Source: Pseudomonas sp. SL4(2022) (lineage in GTDB: Bacteria > Pseudomonadota > Gammaproteobacteria > Pseudomonadales > Pseudomonadaceae). From it: 64,000 nt of DNA. Shown piece by piece: positions 21,677-30,978 of the stretch. A model generated the notes under the pieces. The model did no database searches. It saw nothing but the letters and a program-made list of their open reading frames with translations, and had not been told where the DNA came from. The stretch spans positions 62,001-126,000 of the forward strand of contig NZ_CP113060.1 of NCBI RefSeq assembly GCF_026625725.1. The letters are read 5' to 3'. Position numbers and translations under genes: made by a program. Every line of letters starts with the position of its first letter. Within the stretch, counting starts at the first letter, position 1.

Positions 21677-22105
21677 TCAAGGCGCAGCTTGCGCCTCGAT
21701 AGTGGTCATACGCAGATGGGCAAAACCCAACTTGCCGGCCGCATCCATGGCAGTGATCACCGCCTGATGCTGCGCCTTGGCATCGGCGCTGATGATCAGC
21801 GGAAGGCTGTTATCGCCTTCCGACTCCTTCTGCAGCGCAGCCATCAGGCTTTCCAGATCACTTTTCAGCAACTGCTTGGCATTCAGCGAGTAGCTACCGT
21901 CAGCGGCAATCAGGATTTCCAGCTGCTTGAGTTCAGTCTGCTCAGGTGGCGTGCCAGTGGCGGCCTCCGGTAGATCAACCTTGAGCTGGGTCTCACGGGT
22001 AAAAGTGGTGGTGACCACGAAGAACAGCAGCAGGATAAACACCACGTCGATCAGCGAGGCCAGGTTGATCTCGACGTTTTCCCGCGGTTTACGCCGGAAT
22101 TTCAC
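21677..22105 (-). CDS. exbD: ExbD/TolR-family biopolymer transporter
   Basis: The 142-residue protein has a short cytoplasmic N-terminus, one membrane helix ([18 protein letters not shown]) holding the proton-channel Asp in SLIDVVF, and a periplasmic domain. It starts with GTG at 22105, overlapping the exbB stop as GTGA. With ExbB it makes a proton-driven motor; the partner (TonB-, Tol-like or other) is not encoded here. Confidence 0.93.
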   Translation of the reverse strand: MKFRRKPRENVEINLASLIDVVFILLLFFVVTTTFTRETQLKVDLPEAATGTPPEQTELKQLEILIAADGSYSLNAKQLLKSDLESLMAALQKESEGDNSLPLIISADAKAQHQAVITAMDAAGKLGFAHLRMTTIEAQAAP

Positions 22106-22734
22106 GCCTTGTCCTCGCCCAGATCGACGTCACGGTCACCCTGCACCACTTCCACCAAGCGGATGGCTTCCTGCTCCATGCCGACCACCAGTTCATCGAC
22201 ACGGCGCTGCAAGTAGCGGTGGAAGAACAACGCAGGAATGGCCACGATCAAGCCGGCCGCAGTGGTGATCAGCGCCTTGGAAATACCGCCGGCCAGCGAG
22301 GATGCATTGGCCATACCGGTGCCCATGAACGAACTGAAAATTTCGATCATGCCCAGCACCGTACCAAGCAGCCCCAGCAGTGGCGCGATACCGGCAATGG
22401 TGCCCAGGGCATTGAGGTAACGTTCCAGGTCATGGATGACCCGCGCGGCGGCTTCCTGAATGCACTCTTTCATGATCTCGCGACCATGCTTGGAGTTGGC
22501 CAGGCCAGCCGCAAGGATTTGCCCCAACGGCGAGTTGGCGCGCAGTTCCTTGAGCTTCTGATTATTGAGTTTTTTCTCTTTGATCCACTTCCACACCTGC
22601 CCCAGCAGGTTGGGTGGGGTAATGCGGCTCGGCCGCAACGTCCACAGGCGCTCGGCAATGATGCCGGCCGCAGCGATAGAACACAGAATGATTGGCAGCA
22701 TCATCCAGCCGCCAGCTTTGACCAGTTCCCACAC
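22102..22734 (-). CDS. exbB: ExbB/TolQ-family proton channel protein
   Basis: The 210-residue protein has three membrane segments (about 10-30, 115-140 and 160-185) and the MotA/TolQ/ExbB motif in the last two, LGLLGTVLGMIEIF and ALITTAAGLIVAIPA. The start is GTG at 22734. It lies downstream of comEC and forms a pair with exbD. The pair precedes lpxK, an arrangement common in gammaproteobacteria. Confidence 0.93.
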   Translation of the reverse strand: MWELVKAGGWMMLPIILCSIAAAGIIAERLWTLRPSRITPPNLLGQVWKWIKEKKLNNQKLKELRANSPLGQILAAGLANSKHGREIMKECIQEAAARVIHDLERYLNALGTIAGIAPLLGLLGTVLGMIEIFSSFMGTGMANASSLAGGISKALITTAAGLIVAIPALFFHRYLQRRVDELVVGMEQEAIRLVEVVQGDRDVDLGEDKA

Positions 22735-22806
22735 GGTGGCAGATCCCCTTCACAAAAGTGGCGCCACTCTAGCATAGGGCTGCGGCCTCGCCGACCGCCG
22801 CCGTTC

Positions 22807-25032
22807 TCATTTTTCCCGCCAAAAGCGTGCATGGTTACGCAAACCCTGCGCCGGCTCAAACGCCCCCAGGCGAATCCGCACCGCACCGTGCACAGCGGTG
22901 TCATACAGCTGTGCATCCAGCGCCCGGTAGCGCTCGACAACCTCAGCATGCGGATGGCCAAAAGCATTGTGCGCACCACGGGAAATCAGCGCAGCTGTAG
23001 GCCTGACCTTTGCCAGGAAAGACGCCGAGGATGAACTGCGGCTGCCATGGTGCGGCGCCAGCAGCCACTGCGCCGGCATTTCCAGGCCACTACTGAGCAG
23101 TGCCTGTTCGGCGTTAGCGTCAATATCGCCGGCCAACCACAGACGCTCGCCATTGGCTTCAATATGCAACACGCAGGAAGACTGATTGCCATCGCTGGCA
23201 CTCTCCCAGCGCCAGGTACTGAGTTGCACCCCGTCCCATTGCCACTGCCGCCCACTGACACAAGCTGCAGCCTGCCACGCAGGTTCCAGCTTATCCGGCT
23301 CACCACTAAGTACCTGCCTGACGGGTAAACCGCGCCGGATTGCAGCAGCGCCACCGGAGTGATCGTTATCGGCATGACTGATCAGCAGCACATCGAGAGC
23401 ACGCACATCCAGTGCCCGTAGAGAAGGCAGCACCACCCGCTCACCGGTATCGAACTCACCAAATCGCGGTCCAGCGTCATACAGCAAATCATGCTTCTGG
23501 GTGCGCACTAACACCGCCAGCCCCTGGCCGACATCCAGCATCCACACCTCCGCCCGCCCGTATTCAGGACGCTGCTGCGGGCTGAACAACAAGGGCAGCA
23601 GCAGTAATGCGCCCAGGCTGCGCATCGGCAAGGCGGCCGGCAATAGCAACACCAGCGCGCCCAGCACCACCAGCAGCCAGGCCCAGAATGGCAAGGCGCT
23701 CGGCAACCAGGCCGGCAGCCACAGGGCCAACTGCGTGAGTAACTCAAACAGCAGATCGAGCACCCAGCCTGCTACCCAGAGCAGTGCAGCACCGACCACA
23801 GGCAAGGGCAGCAATAGCGTGCCGATTAATGCCAGCGGCACTACCAGTAATCCGACCACGGGAACCGCTACCAGGTTGGCCAAAGGAGCACTGGCACTCA
23901 CAGGCAAACCGAGGGCCAACAGCAGTGGCAACAAGCCGATGGCCATGGCCCACTGCGCACGCAGTAAGGTGTTCCACCAGGGCCAGGCACCCAGCCGACC
24001 ACTGAAGGTCAGGATCAGCAGCATCACCGCGCCAAAAGACAACCAGAAACCCGGCTGCAAACTGGCCAACGGCTCACCCAGCAACACCGCAAGCAATGCC
24101 AGTAATACAGGCAACCATACGCCCAGATGGCGGAAACGCCAGCGCCAGAGCAGCACCAAACCGATCATCACGCAGGCACGCTGTACCGGCACCTCAAAAC
24201 CTGCCAACCCCCCATAAGCCAAAGCGCCGGCCAAGGCCACTGCACAAGCACAGGGCAGCCAGGGCCAGCTGCGCGGCCAGAATCCCAGACGCGCCATGCC
24301 GGCAACCAGGCCATATAACAGCGCCGCCAAAAGACCGATATGCTGGCCAGAGATCACCATCAAGTGCACAGTGCCGGTGTTCTGCAGCACCTGCCAATCT
24401 GCTGTCGAAAGCCCCGAATCGTCACCCAACACCAGCGCTGCCAACGCGCCTTCGCGGCCATGTGCAGGCGTTGCTAAAAGCTGCTGACGCAAACGGTCAC
24501 GCCAGGCCCCTGTTCCACTCGCTGGCGCGATCAACTCGCCGCTTTTTACGGTACCCGTGCCACCAATACGCTGCGCCAGCAGCCAGGCCTCGTAATCGAA
24601 CGACTGAGGATTGACCAAACCATGGGGGCGCTTTAGCCGTACCGCCAGACGCCAGGTTTGACCCGCACGCACAGCCGGTCCGTCATACCAAGCCAGGCGC
24701 AAACGTGCGGGCAATTTGTCACGACGGGAAACCACCTGTTCCAATTCAAAGCGCACCACCCCCTCGCCTAATTGAGGCAGACCAACTACCCGCCCCTGCA
24801 ACCATAGGGTTCGTGCATCCATTTGCTGCACGAGACGATCATCCAGCGCCCATTGCGCCGATACACATGCCCAAGTGAAGGCAAATAGAAACAACGCAAC
24901 GGGATAACTGCGAAATGGCAATAACATCAAGCCGGCGACCGGCAGAACAGCCAGCAGCCACAAGGGTGGCAAAGCCGGAAGGAAGCGCAGCACCAGTAGC
25001 CCGGCTACCAGCGCGAAAATTCCTGTGCGCAT
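22807..25032 (-). CDS. comEC: DNA internalization-related competence protein ComEC/Rec2
   Basis: The 741-residue protein is the inner-membrane DNA channel for natural transformation. An N-terminal DUF4131-like region is followed by the multi-helix Competence domain, and a C-terminal metallo-beta-lactamase-like domain has the motif SHADNDHSGG and a later HHGSRSSSS. The full length suggests a functional gene. Whether the strain is competent cannot be told from this window. Confidence 0.95.
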   Translation of the reverse strand: MRTGIFALVAGLLVLRFLPALPPLWLLAVLPVAGLMLLPFRSYPVALFLFAFTWACVSAQWALDDRLVQQMDARTLWLQGRVVGLPQLGEGVVRFELEQVVSRRDKLPARLRLAWYDGPAVRAGQTWRLAVRLKRPHGLVNPQSFDYEAWLLAQRIGGTGTVKSGELIAPASGTGAWRDRLRQQLLATPAHGREGALAALVLGDDSGLSTADWQVLQNTGTVHLMVISGQHIGLLAALLYGLVAGMARLGFWPRSWPWLPCACAVALAGALAYGGLAGFEVPVQRACVMIGLVLLWRWRFRHLGVWLPVLLALLAVLLGEPLASLQPGFWLSFGAVMLLILTFSGRLGAWPWWNTLLRAQWAMAIGLLPLLLALGLPVSASAPLANLVAVPVVGLLVVPLALIGTLLLPLPVVGAALLWVAGWVLDLLFELLTQLALWLPAWLPSALPFWAWLLVVLGALVLLLPAALPMRSLGALLLLPLLFSPQQRPEYGRAEVWMLDVGQGLAVLVRTQKHDLLYDAGPRFGEFDTGERVVLPSLRALDVRALDVLLISHADNDHSGGAAAIRRGLPVRQVLSGEPDKLEPAWQAAACVSGRQWQWDGVQLSTWRWESASDGNQSSCVLHIEANGERLWLAGDIDANAEQALLSSGLEMPAQWLLAPHHGSRSSSSASFLAKVRPTAALISRGAHNAFGHPHAEVVERYRALDAQLYDTAVHGAVRIRLGAFEPAQGLRNHARFWREK

Positions 25033-25166
25033 AGACTCGCTCCATGAGTCGAATACCGCGTTTCACCTATCGATCAGCCTTTGCTTATTTGCTGTCACAA
25101 AGTGTGAAAGCAGGCTGCCATCAACGGGGGCATAATGTTCGCGCGTTTACCCGCCAGAGAGCCTTC

Positions 25167-25691
25167 ATGCCGCGTCGTCTATTCAAGCGCTACATGCCCC
25201 ACCCGGACAGTATCAAGGCCAATAAATCACTGCGCTTTCTTGGTAATCTGATCCACGACCCCAATCTCTGGCACCTCAACCGCCATTCCGTATCACGCGC
25301 CATGGCCATCGGCCTGTTCTGGGCAATGATTCCGATGCCGATGCAAATGATCGCGGCCGCAGCCGTAGCCATTCCGGCCCGAGGTAACCTGCCAATATCC
25401 ATCGGGCTGGTCTGGCTGACCAATCCGATTACCATGCCGCCAGTGTTTTATTGCAGCTACAAGTTCGGCGCCTGGCTAATCAACACCCCAACCCTGCAAA
25501 TGCCCGATGAAATCACCCTCAGCTGGATTGGCCAGGTCCTGCAAACCCACTGGCAACCGCTCTATCTCGGTGCCCTTGCGCTGGGCTTGCTATTCGCCCT
25601 GATGGGCTATTTCGGCACCCAGGCCTACTGGCGCTGGTGGGTGCGTCGCAGTTGGCGCAAACGTCAGGAAAATCGTCGCCAATCTCACTAA
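25167..25691 (+). CDS. DUF2062 membrane protein
   Basis: The 174-residue protein starts at MPRRLFKRYMPHPDS; the frame is open further upstream, but that extension is not membrane-like and overlaps the comEC promoter area. The DUF2062 domain shows the family pattern RAMAIGLFWAMIPMPMQM and WLTNPITMPP, with about three membrane helices, and a basic C-terminal tail. It is divergent from comEC. The function of the family is unknown. Confidence 0.92.
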   Translation: MPRRLFKRYMPHPDSIKANKSLRFLGNLIHDPNLWHLNRHSVSRAMAIGLFWAMIPMPMQMIAAAAVAIPARGNLPISIGLVWLTNPITMPPVFYCSYKFGAWLINTPTLQMPDEITLSWIGQVLQTHWQPLYLGALALGLLFALMGYFGTQAYWRWWVRRSWRKRQENRRQSH

Positions 25692-25710
25692 GACGTTCAG
25701 CACTGACATA

Positions 25711-25738
25711 AAAAAGCCGTTACTCAGTAACGGCTTTG
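25711..25738. terminator. Bidirectional terminator between the DUF2062 gene and lolE
   Basis: AAAGCCGTTAC pairs with GTAACGGCTTT around a short loop, with an A run before it and T residues after it. It separates the convergent DUF2062 gene (plus) and lolCDE (minus). Confidence 0.85.
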
Positions 25739-25757
25739 GGGTTTCTGCCAGCGTAGC

Positions 25758-27002
25758 TTATTCGTAACGCAGCGCATCGGCCGGCTGAATCTGCGCGGCT
25801 CGCCAGGACGGGTAGACGGTGGCCAGAAAGCTCAGGCTGAAGGCCGCGCCGCAGATCAGCAGAACATCAGACAGCAGTAACTCAGACGGCAGGTTACTGA
25901 TGAAATACACATCCGCGCTCATTACCTGCTGACCGCTCAGGCGCTCGATCCAGCCCACAAGTTGACTGACATTCAACGCAGCAAAAATACCCAGCACCGC
26001 GCCAATCAGCGTACCGATCACGCCGATCACCGTACCTTGCACCATAAAGATGCCCATGATCTGCCCCGGCGTCGCACCCAGGGTACGCAAGATGGCGATA
26101 TCCGCGCCCTTGTCCGCCACCACCATGATCAAGGTGGCGATGATGTTGAACGCCGCCACGGCGACGATCAGCAGCAGCAACAGCCCGATCATGGTCTTTT
26201 CCATTTTCATCGCACTGAACAGGCTGCCCTGGGTCAGGGTCCAGTCAGCAGAGCTGTAACCTGCGCCCAACTCACCGACAATCTGCGCGGCCACTTGCGG
26301 CGCCTGGTAGAGGTCTTTCAACTTCAGGCGCACGCTCTGCACCTGGCCCGGCTGCATACGCTGGATATGTGCCGCATCGGCGACGTGGATTAACGCTAAC
26401 GAGCTGTCCAGTTCGGCGCCGACCTTGAAGATGCCGACCACGTTGAGGCGTTGCATGCGTGGGCTGATGCCGCCCGGTACGCTGCTCAGTTCCGGCACAA
26501 TCAACGCCAGCTTATCGCCCACCCGCAGTTGGAAGCGTCGCGCGGTGATCTCACCGAGCACCACACCGAACTCGCCTTCGCGCAAATCGCTCAGGCGGCC
26601 TTGCTGCATATGCTTGTCGATAATCGACACCTGCGGCTCCAGCGCCGGATCGATACCGTGAAGCTGCACCGGCTGCATCGCGCCACGCACCGAAAGCATG
26701 CCTTCCAGCTCGGCAAACGGCACAGCGGCGACCACCTGAGGGTTGCTCTTCGCAGCGGCGGCAACCTGCTGCCAATCATCCAGCGGTTGCGCCCCGGCGA
26801 TGCTGGCATGCGGCACCATACCGAGGATGCGCGTGCTCATTTCCTTCTGGAAACCGTTCATCACCGACAACACCACGATCATGGCCAACACACCCAAGGC
26901 TAGGCCGATCATCGAAGTCATCGAGATAAAGGAAATAAAGTGGTTGCGCCGCTTGGCCCCGGTATAGCGGATACCGATAAAGATACTCAGCGGACGAAAC
27001 AT
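25758..27002 (-). CDS. lolE: Lipoprotein-releasing ABC transporter permease (LolC/E family, distal copy)
   Basis: The 414-residue permease has one N-terminal helix, a large periplasmic MacB-like domain (about 50-270) and three C-terminal helices in the FtsX domain. It is a paralogue of the 421-residue permease two genes upstream; the first 40 residues and the last 130 are nearly alike, both ending in ALRYE. The pair with LolD extracts outer-membrane lipoproteins from the inner membrane. Naming which copy is LolC and which is LolE follows gene order only. The start overlaps the lolD stop by one base. Confidence 0.93.
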   Translation of the reverse strand: MFRPLSIFIGIRYTGAKRRNHFISFISMTSMIGLALGVLAMIVVLSVMNGFQKEMSTRILGMVPHASIAGAQPLDDWQQVAAAAKSNPQVVAAVPFAELEGMLSVRGAMQPVQLHGIDPALEPQVSIIDKHMQQGRLSDLREGEFGVVLGEITARRFQLRVGDKLALIVPELSSVPGGISPRMQRLNVVGIFKVGAELDSSLALIHVADAAHIQRMQPGQVQSVRLKLKDLYQAPQVAAQIVGELGAGYSSADWTLTQGSLFSAMKMEKTMIGLLLLLIVAVAAFNIIATLIMVVADKGADIAILRTLGATPGQIMGIFMVQGTVIGVIGTLIGAVLGIFAALNVSQLVGWIERLSGQQVMSADVYFISNLPSELLLSDVLLICGAAFSLSFLATVYPSWRAAQIQPADALRYE

Positions 27003-27715
27003 CAGGCGGCCACCAGCTTGCCGTCTTCCAGACGCAGGATGCGGTCCATCTGCTGGGCCAGCGCCATGTCGTGGGTCACCACCAGAAAGGCGGTCTGCGA
27101 GGAGCGGCTCAACTCCTTCATCAGGTCCTGAATGCCTTGCGCGGTATGATGATCGAGGTTGCCGGTGGGCTCATCAAGCAGCACCAGGCCCGGCTGATTG
27201 ACCAAAGCGCGGGCAATTGCCACACGCTGACGCTCACCACCGGACAGCTCAGACGGCTTGTGCGCCAGGCGATGGCCCAGGCCAACACGCTCCAGCAGCG
27301 CAGTGGCACGCTGACGCGCCTCACTGATCGGCGTACGGCCAATCAGCAATGGCATACACACGTTTTCCAGCGCGGTGAATTCCGGCAGCAGGTGGTGGAA
27401 CTGGTAAACGAAACCCAGCGCGCGGTTACGCAGCAGGCCGCGCTGTTTTTCATTCAGCGCCGACAATTCCTCGCCCGCCAGCCAGACGCTGCCGCTGCTC
27501 GGCGTATCCAGGCCACCAAGCATATTGAGCAAGGTACTCTTGCCCGACCCGGAACTGCCGACAATCGCCACACGCTCGCCAGGGTGCAGTTCCAGCTGCA
27601 GGTCCTGCAGCACTACAACCGATTGCGGACCTTCGTCATAGCTTTTACCGAGGTTGCGACAACTCAACACTGCACGATCTTGCATAACCGAATCACTCAT
27701 AACCTGATCATTCAT
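27002..27715 (-). CDS. lolD: Lipoprotein-releasing ABC transporter ATPase LolD
   Basis: The ATPase has Walker [10 protein letters not shown], the signature LSGGERQ and Walker B VLLDEP, as in the MacB/LolD family. I chose the ATG at 27715, which overlaps the lolC stop by 8 nt; further in-frame Mets at 27700 and 27685 are possible. The 237-residue product powers lipoprotein release to the chaperone LolA. It is sandwiched between the two permease genes. Confidence 0.94.
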   Translation of the reverse strand: MNDQVMSDSVMQDRAVLSCRNLGKSYDEGPQSVVVLQDLQLELHPGERVAIVGSSGSGKSTLLNMLGGLDTPSSGSVWLAGEELSALNEKQRGLLRNRALGFVYQFHHLLPEFTALENVCMPLLIGRTPISEARQRATALLERVGLGHRLAHKPSELSGGERQRVAIARALVNQPGLVLLDEPTGNLDHHTAQGIQDLMKELSRSSQTAFLVVTHDMALAQQMDRILRLEDGKLVAA

Positions 27716-28973
27716 AACGCAGAGCCTCCGCAGGCTGGGTGCGCGCTGCACGCCAGGCCGGATACAGGGTGGCGAAGAAACTGAGAATCAATGCCGCACC
27801 GCAGACCAGCAGCACGTCCGCCAGCATCAGCTGCGAGGGCAGGTAGTCGATGAAATACACATCGGCATTGAGGAATTTGATCCCCAACAGCCCTTCCAGA
27901 GCGGCAATCGCACTGCTGATGTTCAAGGCGGCAAGGCAGCCCAGTACCGCGCCAATCGCCGTGCCGAACACGCCGATCACCGTGCCCTGAACCATAAAGA
28001 TCGCCATGATCTGCCTTGGCGTCGCGCCCAGGGTGCGCAGGATAGCGATATCGCCCTTCTTGTCGGTGACCACCATGACCAGGGTGGAGATGATGTTGAA
28101 GGCGGCCACCGCAACGATCAGCAGCAGCAGCAGGCCAATCATCGCTTTCTCCATGCGGATCGCCTGGTACAGGTTGCCGTGGGTACGGGTCCAATCGCGG
28201 GCATAGTAATCACCTTCGCCGAGAGTTTGCGCCAGCGCCCAGGCAGTGCGCGGAGCCTCGAACAGGTCAGCGAATTTCAGGCGAATACCCTGCACCTGAT
28301 CGGCCTGCCAGCGCTGCAAACGCGCCAGATCCTGAACATGGGTCAGGGCCAGGTGGCCGTCGATCTCGCCGGCGCCAACATGGAAGATGCCAACCACAGT
28401 AAAACGCTTGAGGCGCGGAAACATGCCGGCCGGCGTCACCGTGACTTCCGGGGCAACAAAGGTGACCTTGTCACCCAAGCCAACACCGAGCTTAGTGGCG
28501 GCCTTGTCGCCCAGCACCATGCCGAACTCGCCGGGCTTAAGGGCATCCAGCGAACCCTTGCCACCGTCTTCAAGCTTGAAGAAGTTGCCGATGATCGAGA
28601 CCTTGGCTTCTTCAAGCGGATCGACCGCATTGATCAGCACTTTCTGCACCTTGCCGTCGTTGGTCAGCAGGCCCTGCATCTGGCTAAAGGGCGCAACCGC
28701 CAACACCTGCGGATTGCGCTGCGCCTTGTTGGCCAGGCTGCGCCAGTCCTTGATCGGCGTGGCGCTCTCGACCGTGGCGTGCGGCACCATACCGAGCACG
28801 CGGGTACGCATTTCATGGTCGAAGCCGTTCATCACCGACAGCACCAGAATCATCACCAGCACGCCAAGTGCCAGCCCGATCATCGAGGTCAGGGAAATAA
28901 AGGACACGAAGTGGTTGCGACGCTTGGCCCGCGTGTAGCGCGTGCCGATAAAAACGAACAGAGGTCTGAACAT
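27708..28973 (-). CDS. lolC: Lipoprotein-releasing ABC transporter permease (LolC/E family, proximal copy)
   Basis: The 421-residue permease has the same layout as its paralogue: an N-terminal helix after [15 protein letters not shown], a periplasmic domain, and three C-terminal helices with a [16 protein letters not shown] segment. The start is ATG at 28973. Copy A of a 147-bp repeat lies about 60 bp upstream, between this gene and the divergent PilZ-domain gene. Confidence 0.94.
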   Translation of the reverse strand: MFRPLFVFIGTRYTRAKRRNHFVSFISLTSMIGLALGVLVMILVLSVMNGFDHEMRTRVLGMVPHATVESATPIKDWRSLANKAQRNPQVLAVAPFSQMQGLLTNDGKVQKVLINAVDPLEEAKVSIIGNFFKLEDGGKGSLDALKPGEFGMVLGDKAATKLGVGLGDKVTFVAPEVTVTPAGMFPRLKRFTVVGIFHVGAGEIDGHLALTHVQDLARLQRWQADQVQGIRLKFADLFEAPRTAWALAQTLGEGDYYARDWTRTHGNLYQAIRMEKAMIGLLLLLIVAVAAFNIISTLVMVVTDKKGDIAILRTLGATPRQIMAIFMVQGTVIGVFGTAIGAVLGCLAALNISSAIAALEGLLGIKFLNADVYFIDYLPSQLMLADVLLVCGAALILSFFATLYPAWRAARTQPAEALRYE

Positions 28974-29034
28974 GTCGGGGCTGATTCGAGGGAAAAAGAA
29001 ACGTCCTTGTGGGGGCTTGGCGAGCAGCCTTACA

Positions 29035-29181
29035 CTCTGAACCAGGGTAAAGTCTGCTGCGCGTCGGACCTGCTACGTTGAAAACTGTCTCGGAATGCTC
29101 ATTTACATTCGTAAACAGCGCTTCCTAACCACTTTTCGCCTTGCATGCCGCTAGCTCGCAAGACTTTGAACAGGTCCTTCG
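29035..29181 (+). repeat. 147-bp palindromic repeat, copy A
   Basis: This copy shares the landmarks GGAATGCTCATTTAC, CTTGCATG and CTAGCTCGCAAG with two other intergenic elements of equal length in this window (32459-32605 and 46236-46382). Its ends are imperfect inverted repeats (CTCTGAACC at the left, GAACAGGTCCTT at the right). It ends 26 bp before the ATG of the PilZ-domain gene, so it occupies that gene's leader or promoter region. The internal pairing is weaker than in copy B. Confidence 0.8.
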
Positions 29182-29207
29182 ACCACTACTGCTGCCATGG
29201 GTTCGCC

Positions 29208-29789
29208 ATGCCGACTCAAGATGAAGATGATCGCCGCGAATACTATCGTATCGACGATACGATCGCACTGGAATTCACCCAGCTTTCCGGGGCTGAAGCC
29301 CTGGCCAGTGACGAGCTTCACGACAGCTCGCCGCTGTTCAACCTGCTCAGCGATCTGCACTTGATGGACTTCGAGTCGCAGCACCTGCTGCGACACATCA
29401 CCGAACGTGACCGCACCCTGGCCAGCTACCTCAAGGTCATGAACAAACGCATCGACCTGCTCGGCCAGGCCGTGGCGCAGAGCTTGCTGCGCGACATCGG
29501 TGCTCCACGCAAGGTCAGCCTGTCCGAGGGCGGCGTCAGCTTCAACAATGCCCAGCCGGTTGTCATTGGCGCGCATTTGGCGGTAAAGATGGTGCTCATG
29601 CCGCAAGCCCTCGGCTTGTTGCTGCGCGCCAAGGTCGTACACTGCAGCAGCCTCCCTTCGCAGCAATTTGAAATTGGTGCGGAATTCGAAGCCTTGACCG
29701 ATGCCCAACGTCAGCTGCTTGCTCGACATATCCTGCAGCGCCAGGCCCTGGAGCGTCGCCAAGCACGCGAGCAACCTCTGCAATCCTGA
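29208..29789 (+). CDS. PilZ domain-containing protein
   Basis: The 193-residue protein starts at MPTQDEDDRREYYRIDD; the frame upstream runs through repeat A and is unlikely to be translated. RREYYR near the N-terminus is the RxxxR half of the cyclic di-GMP site. The second motif reads SLSEGG where D/N-x-S-x-x-G is usual, so the first residue is Ser. The central part resembles YcgR-like or flagellar-brake proteins. A cyclic di-GMP effector role is likely but not proven. Confidence 0.88.
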   Translation: MPTQDEDDRREYYRIDDTIALEFTQLSGAEALASDELHDSSPLFNLLSDLHLMDFESQHLLRHITERDRTLASYLKVMNKRIDLLGQAVAQSLLRDIGAPRKVSLSEGGVSFNNAQPVVIGAHLAVKMVLMPQALGLLLRAKVVHCSSLPSQQFEIGAEFEALTDAQRQLLARHILQRQALERRQAREQPLQS

Positions 29790-29801
29790 TAGCGAGCCAT
29801 C

Positions 29802-30104
29802 ATGCCCCGCCTGCTTTTGCTTCTCGCCGTACTCATGCCCGTCAGCGTCCACGCCGATAGCCTGCAAATACCCATCGGCCAGCAGGGGACCAGCAACCTG
29901 CAAGTACCGCAGCTTGGCGAATCACAGCGTGCCGTGTTGGAGCGATTCGGCCTCGCCGACGAAGAGCACCCCAGCGTCGGCAACCCACCGATCACCCGCT
30001 GGGACTATCGCGAATTCAGCGTCTACTTCGAGCATAAACACGTGATCAACAGCGTGCGCCACCATCAGCCCGGCGCCGCCCTGCCAGACAAGGAGCAACA
30101 GTGA
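29802..30104 (+). CDS. Small secreted hypothetical protein
   Basis: This 100-residue protein starts with a clear signal peptide (MPRLLLLLAVLMPVSVHA, probable cleavage after HA). The mature part has the motif TRWDYREFSVYFEHKHVINSV, seen from memory in many pseudomonad conserved hypotheticals and reminiscent of small SmpA/BamE-like periplasmic domains. Its stop overlaps the next gene's GTG start as GTGA, so it is co-translated with the phosphodiesterase. No function is known. Confidence 0.85.
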   Translation: MPRLLLLLAVLMPVSVHADSLQIPIGQQGTSNLQVPQLGESQRAVLERFGLADEEHPSVGNPPITRWDYREFSVYFEHKHVINSVRHHQPGAALPDKEQQ

Positions 30105-30820
30105 CAGTTATTTATGGACACCGCGGTGCCAAAGGCGAAGCACCGGAAAACACCCTGGCCAGTTTCCAGCAGTGCCTACAGCATGGCGTGCGCCGCTGCG
30201 AGCTGGATCTTCACCTGTCGCGCGATGGCGAGCTGATGGTGATTCACGACCCAACGCTCAAACGCACCACCGGCCACCGCGGCAAGGTGGTCGAGCACGA
30301 CGCCGCCGAGCTGGTGACCTATGACGCACGTAGAGGTGGCCCCGGTGCCGTCACGCCTTGCCCGATCCCGCGTCTGGAGGAGCTGTTCCAGCACTGCGAT
30401 TTCGAGCACTGGCAGCTGGAAGTCAAAAGCGCCTCAAAGGTTCGTTCGGCGCGCATGGTTAAGGCTATTGCCGAGCTGGCTGAGCGCTACAACCTGACCG
30501 ACAAGGTCACCGTCACCTCCAGCTCGCGTGAAGTCCTCAGCGCCCTGCAACGCCTGACGCCGCACCTGCAGCGCGGGCTGGTGGCCGAATACGCCTGGCT
30601 CGACCCGCTCAAGGTGGCCAAGCACTACGGCTGCCATTTGCTCGCGCTGAACTGGACGCTATGCACCCCGGAGCGCCTGCTCAAAGCCCAGAAAGCGGGC
30701 TTGCATGTCTCGGTATGGACGGTCAATGAACCGGCATTGATGCGCCGCCTGGCGGACTTCGGCGTGGACAGCATCATCACTGACTTCCCCGGCCTGGCAG
30801 TGGCCACGCTAAGCGGGTAG
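30101..30820 (+). CDS. Glycerophosphodiester phosphodiesterase
   Basis: The 239-residue GDPD-family enzyme hydrolyses glycerophosphodiesters to glycerol-3-phosphate and an alcohol. The catalytic HRGAKGEAPENT is at the N-terminus, with ELDLHLSRDGELMVIHDP carrying the metal ligands and second His. There is no signal peptide, so it should be cytosolic like UgpQ. The start is GTG at 30101 within the preceding stop. Confidence 0.94.
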   Translation: MTVIYGHRGAKGEAPENTLASFQQCLQHGVRRCELDLHLSRDGELMVIHDPTLKRTTGHRGKVVEHDAAELVTYDARRGGPGAVTPCPIPRLEELFQHCDFEHWQLEVKSASKVRSARMVKAIAELAERYNLTDKVTVTSSSREVLSALQRLTPHLQRGLVAEYAWLDPLKVAKHYGCHLLALNWTLCTPERLLKAQKAGLHVSVWTVNEPALMRRLADFGVDSIITDFPGLAVATLSG

Positions 30821-30842
30821 CCCCGTGTCACCCACACGCATG

Positions 30843-30870
30843 AAAAAACCGGCCCATGGGCCGGTTTTTC
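30843..30870. terminator. Bidirectional terminator between the GDPD gene and sth
   Basis: AAAAACCGGCCC and GGGCCGGTTTTT form a near-perfect stem with A and T runs at both ends. It serves the GDPD gene on plus and, at a distance of about 110 bp, sth on minus. Confidence 0.9.
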
Positions 30871-30978
30871 GTTGCTGCCGCCTGAGAGGCTAGAAGCTCT
30901 CCCGATTCGGCCAGTGCCACTCGGAAGCCACTACCCAGCCTGCCTCCCCGACCGGCTCAGGCTGCCGGCCGGTGCCGC

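Noticed and set aside
22807..25032. comEC as a sign of a local DNA-uptake or mobile region.
   Set aside because: It is a core gene in its usual place beside exbB/exbD and lpxK; no mobile element or atypical composition surrounds it.
25758..28973. lolC and lolE as a recent tandem duplication.
   Set aside because: The two permeases are clearly paralogous but diverged in the periplasmic domain and are separated by lolD; this is the ancient arrangement common to gammaproteobacteria.
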